Assembly: GCA_035319185.1 (NCBI GenBank)
Contig: DATHDF010000090.1
Span: 1-26,762, forward strand
Source: Fen-1308 sp035319185
GTDB taxonomy: Bacteria; Nitrospirota; Thermodesulfovibrionia; Thermodesulfovibrionales; Dissulfurispiraceae
DNA: 26,762 bases
Direction: 5' to 3'
Shown: one piece after another, positions 21,391 to 26,762 of the stretch
Layout: every line of letters starts with the position of its first letter
Position numbering within the stretch: the stretch's first letter is position 1
Made by a program: the position numbers and the translations under genes
The notes under the pieces: model-generated
What the model was told of the DNA's origin: nothing
The model's input: only the letters and a program-made list of their open reading frames with translations
The model's database searches: none

Positions 21391-21822
21391 ATGACTAGAA
21401 TATTGAGACATATATTGATTGTGGACCGTGACCCGGAGGCGAGACTTGCAATGTCGATAGCCCTGAGGCATGCCGGCTATAAAGTTAGCTCGGCCAGGGA
21501 TGAAAACGAGGCTCTGTTGCAGATCAATTCCCCAAGAGGCAAAAAAACGACCTTCGATCTCGTGATTCTCGACATGGATCTTTCCGGCCATGAAAACAGA
21601 AAACTGGCCGATGCGCTGAACCATGACAGCGTGAGCACCCCCTCCCTTGTGATATCAAATTTTTCCGACAAGGCCTTTTTCATAGACATGATAAGCCACG
21701 GGCACATGGAGTTCATCGACAATTTATGCCACAAGGGACAGGCTGAAATGCGCATTTGGGAAGTCGTTGAGCCTGACGGTTACAGAAGAGCCGCAGCGCT
21801 GCCCGGAATCAAGCTGATTTAA
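21391..21822 (+). CDS. Degenerate receiver-domain protein
   Basis: About 143 aa from the ATG at 21391; an in-frame ATG at 21352 would add 13 residues, and neither has a convincing ribosome site. The product is one receiver domain: RHILIVDRDPEARLAMSIAL with acidic Asp12 and Asp14, then FDLVILDMDLSGHENR with phospho-acceptor Asp61, then PSLVISNFSDKAFF. The conserved KPF motif near the end is missing (HMEFIDNLCHKG instead), so signalling by the normal switch is doubtful. There is no output domain. It lies between the sigma-54 activator and a sigma-54 promoter and may modulate that circuit. Confidence 0.75.
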   Translation: MTRILRHILIVDRDPEARLAMSIALRHAGYKVSSARDENEALLQINSPRGKKTTFDLVILDMDLSGHENRKLADALNHDSVSTPSLVISNFSDKAFFIDMISHGHMEFIDNLCHKGQAEMRIWEVVEPDGYRRAAALPGIKLI

Positions 21823-21904
21823 CCCAGATATCCGTTCAAGTTTCCCAAATGAGGATATGCCTCCTTATATAAGGCCCGCGATTCCGCGCCCTTACCTCTT
21901 AACC

Positions 21905-21919
21905 TATTGATAATCAATA
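21905..21919 (+). promoter_or_regulatory. 15-bp palindrome upstream of the sigma-54 promoter
   Basis: TATTGAT-A-ATCAATA is a perfect inverted repeat 21 bp upstream of the -24 element. It is a candidate binding site for a regulator or a DNA-bending protein. NtrC-type enhancers usually lie further upstream, at 80-150 bp. Confidence 0.4.
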
Positions 21920-21940
21920 AAACTATTTTGCGTTGCAGGC

Positions 21941-21956
21941 TGGCATGATGGTTGCT
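21941..21956 (+). promoter_or_regulatory. Sigma-54 (-24/-12) promoter
   Basis: TGGCATG-N4-TTGCT matches the YTGGCACG-N4-TTGCW consensus with one change. The invariant GG (21942-21943) and GC (21954-21955) are exactly 10 bp apart. Transcription should start near 21967, giving a leader of about 44 nt for the lysine-rich peptide gene. Confidence 0.8.
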
Positions 21957-22010
21957 TAAAAATAAACCGATAATTAGTACTTAATCCAACATGAAAAGGA
22001 GGTGAATTGA

Positions 22011-22268
22011 ATGAAGAAGGTACTCGCAATCGTCGTATGCATCCTGTTCGCTCTTTCCGTGACCGCGGTTTTCGCAGCTGACAAGGCCATGGACAAGCCG
22101 GCAGCTCCTGCAATGGAGGAGAAGAAGGCTGACGACAAGAAGATGGACGACAAGAAGGTAGAGAAGAAGGCCAAGAAGGTTAAGAAGGCCAAGAAGGTCA
22201 AGAAGGCAGAGAAGAAGGAAGAGAAGAAGGAAGAAGCGAAGCCCGCAGCTGAGCCGGCAAAGAAATAA
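22011..22268 (+). CDS. Exported lysine/alanine-rich small protein
   Basis: An 85-aa protein. Residues 1-22 are a signal peptide (MKKVLAIVVCILFALSVTAV, then FA before ADKAM). The mature part of about 63 residues is nearly all Lys, Glu, Ala, Asp and Pro, with repeated KKAKKV units between residues 50 and 70, and a C-terminal AKPAAEPAKK. It is highly basic and likely disordered, comparable to histone H1-like tails but with an export signal. GGAGGTGA before the ATG is a near-perfect ribosome site, so high expression is likely. Transcribed from the sigma-54 promoter at 21941 and closed by a strong terminator. Possible role in binding anionic surface polymers or metals; not known. Confidence 0.8.
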   Translation: MKKVLAIVVCILFALSVTAVFAADKAMDKPAAPAMEEKKADDKKMDDKKVEKKAKKVKKAKKVKKAEKKEEKKEEAKPAAEPAKK

Positions 22269-22294
22269 TCTTTGCGATCTTTCTTTAACAGATA

Positions 22295-22327
22295 AAAAGG
22301 CAGGTGTTTCGGCACCTGCCTTTTCTT
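22295..22327. terminator. Bidirectional Rho-independent terminator
   Basis: GGCAGGTG and CACCTGCC form an 8-bp stem with a TTTCGG loop. It is flanked by AAAAA on the left and TTTTCTT on the right, so it works for the lysine-rich gene on the plus strand and, read from the other side, for the convergent NamZ fusion ending at 22347. Confidence 0.92.
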
Positions 22328-22346
22328 ATTGCATGATTTGAAAGTA

Positions 22347-24740
22347 TCAGTAAAGCAGATATTTTGCCCTTGTGTCGCGAAACATTTCCAGCCGTTTTTC
22401 CCATGATAGCGCGATTGATTTCGGATCACGTCCCTTTCTTATGTCGTCCAGCACACTTCTTGATCCAACTAGCCCCAACGTATCATTCAAATCAAAGTCC
22501 CTGGGATAAAGCCTGTGAAGCGCCGCCATTATCTCCACTCCCATGTAGACAGGATCAAAAAGCAGACGATCAATAAGAACAATCCTCACACCGTAGCAGC
22601 GGCGCTTTTTGAAATTGCTGGAAACGGGTGTGAACTCAGCCTCTTCAAACTTAACTCCGGCAATGGCTCTTGCATTCAGATAGGAAGCCAGCTTCCCGGC
22701 ATCAATCCATGGTGCTCCAAGAAGTTCGAATGGCGTGGCCGTTCCACGTCCTACGCTGACGTTCGCCCCTTCAACCAGGGCAACTCCAGGGTAAAGTATT
22801 GCCTCCAAAAGGCTCCTTATATTAGGTGACGGATTTAGCCATTTCAAGCCTGTTTCGTCATACCACTGCTCACGGCAATAACCTGACATCTTGATAACGT
22901 GCAGGTCTGCTCCGATCCTGTATTCAGCATTGAACATCTGCGCAAGCTCTCCGACGGTCATGCCATATCTCACAGGCATAGGGAAATAAGAGGTGAAAGA
23001 CTTTGCAGCAATGCTGTCTGATACCGGTCCCTGAACAACTGATGCGGTGATCGGATCAGGCCTGTCGAGCACATAGATCGGTATATTTTTTTTTGCTGCC
23101 GATTCCAATGCATAACCCATTGTCGATATATAGGTGTAAAAGCGGACACCCACGTCCTGTATGTCAAAGACCAGGGCTTCGATTCCCTCAAGCATCGCAT
23201 CAGTAGGCCTTACGGTAATACCGTAAAGACTGTAAACAGGCAATCCGGTCTTACCATCTTTTGAGGAGGCGACCTTTGCATCAATGGTGCCGTCGATACC
23301 GTGCTCGGGGCTGAAGATCGCTTTAAGCCGAATCCCCGGCGCGTTAAAGAGCAGGTCGATTGTTCGGGTTCCGGTTGAGTTGACACCGGTATGGTTCGTA
23401 ACCAGACCGACATTCCTGCCCGCCAGAATAGCAAATTTGTCTCGACTGAGAACGTCTATGCCGGAAAGGGTCCTGCCCTGATCCCTGAGGGCATCCGGCA
23501 CAACGCCTTCTCTGCGACCGAAAAAGGGGGCCAGCAAAAAACGGCGTTCAAGCATCCGGGAAGTTGAAACAGGCCCCATTCCAGCTGAAACGACTGCCTT
23601 TATGGCGGCGCGGAGGTCTTTCACATCACCGTGACCAGCCGGATGCACCCTGTTTGTCAACACAATTATAAAGGTCTGCGTAATCGGATCGATCCACAGT
23701 GCAGTGCCGGTATATCCGAGATGTCCATACGCGCCGACCGGCGGCAATTCACCCGAATTTGAAGCGAAAGGCGGCTCGATGTCCCAACCGAATCCCCGCA
23801 ATCTGCTTTTCCCCGGGGGGGACTGAGGCAAGGTCATTTGATCAACCGTACCGGCCTTCAAAATATGCGTTTCCCCCAGCGTCCCCCCGTTAAGCATCAT
23901 ACGAGCGAATATGGACAAGTCGGATGCCGTAGAGAACAGCCCGGCATGCCCTGAGACCCCACCCATGTTATAGCACGATGGGTCGTGCACCTCGCCGCAC
24001 AGCTGCCTGCCGCCTCTGTATTCGGTCGGCGCGATGCGCGATTGCAGTGCAAAAGAAGGCCTGAAGCCCGTATCTTTCATCCCAAGCGGTCTGAAAATGT
24101 TTGTGGCGCAATATTTATCCAGCGGCAGTCCCGATACCCGCCTCACAATCTCGCCTAGTATTTCGAAATTGATATCGCTGTATATAAAGACGCTGCCCGG
24201 CTTTTCAACAGGTTTTTCAGCAACTATCCTGCTCATGGCAGCCCGGTATCCCTGCCATTTCGGCTTCAGGCTCAAGTCCGGCTGCAGCCCCGAATAGTGG
24301 GTAAGCAATTGCCGCACTGTAATCCGTGATTTACCGTTTCGCCCGAAGGCAGGCCAGTACTTTGCCGCCGGATCGTCAAGCCTGATTTTCCTCTTCTCGA
24401 CAAGCTGCATGACTGCCGTAGCGGTTGCGATAGGCTTGGTAAGTGAGGCTATATCGAAAATAGTGTCTTCAGTCATCAGCGCCTTCGCAGGCTCGACAGA
24501 ACGATACCCGAAAGCCCTGCTGAAATAGATGCCGTCTTTATTTCCGATCGCAACAACGGCACCGGGCGTTTTATGGTTTTTTATAGCGTGGTCGACAATA
24601 TCGGCAATAGGCGCGAGTTGACTTTCTTCCAGCGTCGGCGGGGGCGGATCAGCCCAACCCTGGGTGACGAAGCAGACGAAAAAAAACGCCCACAGGATAG
24701 CTGAAAGGCGTTTAGGAGGCTGCCAAAAGGTATGAACTAT
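22347..24740 (-). CDS. Exported serine beta-lactamase-like domain fused to NamZ (DUF1343) exo-muramidase
   Basis: About 797 aa. After a signal peptide (KRLSAILWAFFFVCFVTQGW, then A), residues about 35-400 are a class C beta-lactamase-like serine hydrolase: TIFDIASLTKP with the SxxK serine, YSDIN as YxN, YGHLGYTGTA as the third motif. The C-terminal about 390 residues are DUF1343/NamZ: VGLVTNHTGVNSTGTRTIDL, IFSPEHGIDG, LVFDIQDVGVRFYTYISTMG and PNIRSLLEAILYPGVALVEG. NamZ removes terminal MurNAc from peptidoglycan chains, so this is probably a periplasmic wall-recycling enzyme. The first ATG (24476) is inside the hydrolase domain. Upstream the frame has no ATG, GTG or TTG; ATA at 24740, with GGAAAGGG five bases before and overlapping the previous stop (ATAG), is the best candidate. 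A frameshift at an 8-T run (24679-24686 area) is the alternative. Confidence 0.85.
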   Translation of the reverse strand: MVHTFWQPPKRLSAILWAFFFVCFVTQGWADPPPPTLEESQLAPIADIVDHAIKNHKTPGAVVAIGNKDGIYFSRAFGYRSVEPAKALMTEDTIFDIASLTKPIATATAVMQLVEKRKIRLDDPAAKYWPAFGRNGKSRITVRQLLTHYSGLQPDLSLKPKWQGYRAAMSRIVAEKPVEKPGSVFIYSDINFEILGEIVRRVSGLPLDKYCATNIFRPLGMKDTGFRPSFALQSRIAPTEYRGGRQLCGEVHDPSCYNMGGVSGHAGLFSTASDLSIFARMMLNGGTLGETHILKAGTVDQMTLPQSPPGKSRLRGFGWDIEPPFASNSGELPPVGAYGHLGYTGTALWIDPITQTFIIVLTNRVHPAGHGDVKDLRAAIKAVVSAGMGPVSTSRMLERRFLLAPFFGRREGVVPDALRDQGRTLSGIDVLSRDKFAILAGRNVGLVTNHTGVNSTGTRTIDLLFNAPGIRLKAIFSPEHGIDGTIDAKVASSKDGKTGLPVYSLYGITVRPTDAMLEGIEALVFDIQDVGVRFYTYISTMGYALESAAKKNIPIYVLDRPDPITASVVQGPVSDSIAAKSFTSYFPMPVRYGMTVGELAQMFNAEYRIGADLHVIKMSGYCREQWYDETGLKWLNPSPNIRSLLEAILYPGVALVEGANVSVGRGTATPFELLGAPWIDAGKLASYLNARAIAGVKFEEAEFTPVSSNFKKRRCYGVRIVLIDRLLFDPVYMGVEIMAALHRLYPRDFDLNDTLGLVGSRSVLDDIRKGRDPKSIALSWEKRLEMFRDTRAKYLLY

Positions 24741-24925
24741 CTGGACCCTTTCCGCCGGCTGATTTCGGCACGGTCTGAGATTACAGGAACAGGTACTCTT
24801 GAGCCATATACCAGCGGGTTTTCATTCCTGCCGGCAGCGTTGTTTTCCGATTTCCATATAAGAAAATTAATCCACAGCACAACAGGCGTTGTCACTACAA
24901 GCCACCACATAAGATCGTTGTACAT
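24737..24925 (-). CDS. Small membrane protein upstream of the NamZ fusion
   Basis: A 62-aa protein with one membrane helix near the N-terminus (MWWLVVTTPVVLWINFLIW, residues 6-24) and a polar tail rich in Arg and Ser. GGAGGGAG lies 8 nt before the ATG, a strong ribosome site. The TAG stop overlaps the presumed ATA start of the NamZ fusion by three bases, so the two should be translated together. No family recognised. It may anchor or assist the wall hydrolase. Confidence 0.7.
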   Translation of the reverse strand: MYNDLMWWLVVTTPVVLWINFLIWKSENNAAGRNENPLVYGSRVPVPVISDRAEISRRKGSR

Positions 24926-25096
24926 ATTGTTCTCTCCCTCCGCAAATCGACTTGCCTTAATCCTATTATCCCAAAATGCAACCGATAATGATAGCCATAA
25001 AGTGAGGAATCTGCGTATTCGGTGATATTGATCACGAGAGAGAAATTCCGTCTGGGGCAGAGTCCCTTGTCTTCTGCGATAGACCTTGTGACCCGC

Positions 25097-26762
25097 CTAT
25101 CGCGTCAGCTGGCGGTATCTGATCCGGTGCGGCTGGTCCGCGTCATCCCCGAGACGCGCCTTTTTGTCTGCCTCATATTCCGAGTAATTACCGTCAAACC
25201 AGTAAACCTTGCTGTCTCCCTCGAAGGCCAGAATGTGGGTGGCTATACGGTCGAGGAACCAGCGGTCATGGCTGATGACGACTGCGCATCCCGCGAAATT
25301 TTCGAGCGCCTCTTCGAGCGCCCTCATAGTGTTGACGTCCAGATCATTGGTCGGCTCGTCGAGAAGCAGCACATTTGCGCCTTCTTTCAGCATACGCGCC
25401 AGATGCACCCGGTTGCGCTCGCCGCCCGAGAGCATCCCTAATTTTTTCTGCTGGTCCGAGCCCGAGAAATTGAACCTTGCAACATAGGCCCGCGAATTGA
25501 CCTCCCTCTTGCCGAGAGTGATCAGGTCCTCCCCGCCAGAGATGGTATCCCAGACCGTCTTTTCGGGATCAAGGATGTCGCGGCTCTGATCGACGTACGC
25601 AAGCTTTACCGTCTCGCCTTCGCGTATGGTGCCCGAATCCGGCTTTTCCTGACCGGTGATCAGCCTGAAGAGGGTCGTCTTTCCGGCGCCATTCGGACCG
25701 ATTACTCCGACGATGCCTCCGGGAGGTAGAGAAAAGGTCATCTCTTCAAACAGGATGCGGTCGCCGAACGCTTTGCTCACTCCGTTGGCCTCAATTACAA
25801 CATCGCCGAGCCGCGGTCCCGGCGGAATATAAATTTCGAGGTCCTTAGATCTCTTTTCGCTTTCTTGCGCCAGCAATTGCTCATAAGACTTGATACGGGC
25901 CTTGGACTTCGCGTGGCGCGCCCTGGGGGACATGCTGATCCATTCGAGCTCTCGCTGGAGAGTCTTCTGGCGATCGGTCTCGGTCTTTTCCTCCTGCTGT
26001 AACCGGTTCTTCTTCTGTTCGAGCCACGAGGAATAATTGCCTTTCCACGGTATGCCCTGCCCGCGATCGAGCTCCAGTATCCAGCCGGCCACATTGTCGA
26101 GAAAATAGCGGTCATGGGTAACTGCGATTACGGTCCCTTCATAGCTTTGCAGGTGATGTTCGAGCCATGCCACCGATTCGGCGTCGAGATGGTTCGTCGG
26201 CTCGTCGAGCAGCAGAATGTCAGGTTTCTGAAGCAGCAGGCGGCAGAGGGCGACGCGCCTCTTTTCTCCTCCTGACAACACCTTTACCGGCGTGTCGCCT
26301 GCAGGGCAGCGGAGGGCGTCCATGGCCATTTCGAGCCGCGAATCGAGCGTCCAGGCATCGAGAGCTTCAAGTTTTTCCTGGACGACGCCCTGCCTCTCGA
26401 TCAGTTTGCTCATCTCGTCGTCCGACATCGGCTCGGCGAACTTATCGTTGATCGCGTTATATTCGGCAAGGGCGTCCACAACCTCCTGCACGCCCTGCTC
26501 GACGATCTCGCGGACGGTCTTTGCCTCGTCGAGCTTCGGCTCCTGTTCGAGAAAACCGACCGTATGTCCCGGAGAGATGACCGTTTCTCCGACGAAGTCC
26601 TTGTCTGCTCCGGCCAGAATACGTAGGAGCGAGCTCTTGCCTGCCCCGTTCAGTCCGAGGACACCGATCTTTGCGCCGTAGAAGTATGAAAGATATATGT
26701 CCTTCAGAATCGGCTTCTTGTCGTAATATTTGCCTACTCCCACCATGGAGTAGATAATCTTG
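25097..26762 (-). CDS. ettA: ABC-F translation factor EttA (5' end outside window)
   Basis: At least 554 aa, cut at the right edge; codons KIIYS before the internal ATG at 26746 stay in frame, so the true start is outside. Two ABC ATPase domains: first Walker A GLNGAGKSS, signature LSGGEKRRVALCRLL, Walker B LLLDEPTNHLD; second GPNGAGKTT, LSGGERNRVHLARML, LLLDEPTNDLD. The EttA hallmarks WILELDRGQGIPWKGNYSSW and IPPGPRLGD, and the P-site tRNA interaction linker between domains, are present. EttA binds the ribosomal E site and gates entry into elongation according to the ADP/ATP ratio. No membrane segments, so not a transporter. Confidence 0.93.
   Translation of the reverse strand, partial: KIIYSMVGVGKYYDKKPILKDIYLSYFYGAKIGVLGLNGAGKSSLLRILAGADKDFVGETVISPGHTVGFLEQEPKLDEAKTVREIVEQGVQEVVDALAEYNAINDKFAEPMSDDEMSKLIERQGVVQEKLEALDAWTLDSRLEMAMDALRCPAGDTPVKVLSGGEKRRVALCRLLLQKPDILLLDEPTNHLDAESVAWLEHHLQSYEGTVIAVTHDRYFLDNVAGWILELDRGQGIPWKGNYSSWLEQKKNRLQQEEKTETDRQKTLQRELEWISMSPRARHAKSKARIKSYEQLLAQESEKRSKDLEIYIPPGPRLGDVVIEANGVSKAFGDRILFEEMTFSLPPGGIVGVIGPNGAGKTTLFRLITGQEKPDSGTIREGETVKLAYVDQSRDILDPEKTVWDTISGGEDLITLGKREVNSRAYVARFNFSGSDQQKKLGMLSGGERNRVHLARMLKEGANVLLLDEPTNDLDVNTMRALEEALENFAGCAVVISHDRWFLDRIATHILAFEGDSKVYWFDGNYSEYEADKKARLGDDADQPHRIRYRQLTR

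Noticed and set aside
22110..22240. Tandem AAGAAGG-type repeats
   Set aside because: They are the lysine codons of a low-complexity secreted peptide, not a CRISPR or satellite array.
24732..25025. 97-aa plus-strand open frame with a good ribosome site (TAGGAGG)
   Set aside because: It lies antisense to the small membrane protein and the NamZ leader, its composition is not protein-like, and the spacing from TAGGAGG is too long.
1..26762. tRNA, rRNA, CRISPR arrays, intact insertion sequences
   Set aside because: No cloverleaf, rRNA motif, regularly spaced repeat or transposase was seen on either strand.

Overview
The window looks chromosomal, from a diderm, probably anaerobic or microaerophilic bacterium that makes selenoproteins. 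Evidence for this is a periplasmic di-haem cytochrome, a lipoprotein, an oxygen-sensitive class I fumarase, rubredoxin- and ferritin-like stress proteins, a sigma-54 activator with a sigma-54 promoter, and two genes read through an in-frame UGA. A Nitrospirota or Desulfobacterota relative is my best guess from gene style. There is no rRNA or other firm marker, so the taxonomy is tentative.

Layout. 1-255: a cobalamin riboswitch on the minus strand whose gene runs off the left edge, with a hairpin covering that gene's ribosome binding site. 307-1550: a NemR-like TetR regulator and a flavoprotein, each preceded by the same 20-nt operator. 1692-3690: an accessory patch holding a zinc-ribbon plus nucleoside-deoxyribosyltransferase-like protein followed directly by an integron attC-like site, then a domain V/VI-like scrap of a group II intron and a decayed coding fragment. 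3695-8738: UvrD/PcrA-type helicase, GH108 muramidase, ferritin-like protein, rubredoxin fusion, BON lipoprotein and a coiled-coil periplasmic protein. 8750-12040: MauG/CCP-type cytochrome, a small membrane protein, aldo/keto reductase and a DnaJ-like co-chaperone. 12179-14916: an arsenic operon (permease, thioredoxin-like protein, ArsR, ACR3) behind a near-consensus promoter with an overlapping inverted repeat. 15019-16266: a release-factor-like rescue protein, a 62-aa selenoprotein and a YkgJ-type cysteine-cluster protein in one tightly packed operon. 16436-19710: glutamate-dehydrogenase family enzyme, converging with an operon of class I fumarase and a DUF1573-type selenoprotein. 19853-22327: NtrC-type regulator, a degenerate receiver protein, and a sigma-54 promoter driving a lysine-rich exported peptide. 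22347-24925: a small membrane protein and a beta-lactamase/NamZ fusion lacking a normal start codon. 25097-26762: EttA-type ABC-F protein, cut by the right edge.

The main discoveries are the two UGA-containing genes. The 17708-18097 gene is split by UGA exactly where DUF1573 proteins carry the first Cys of CGCT, giving a Sec-Gly-Cys motif. The 15456-15644 gene has UGA between two CxxC motifs, followed at the right distance by a 7-bp hairpin with G in its loop. The second point of interest is a probable integron cassette carrying a candidate nucleotide-targeting effector.
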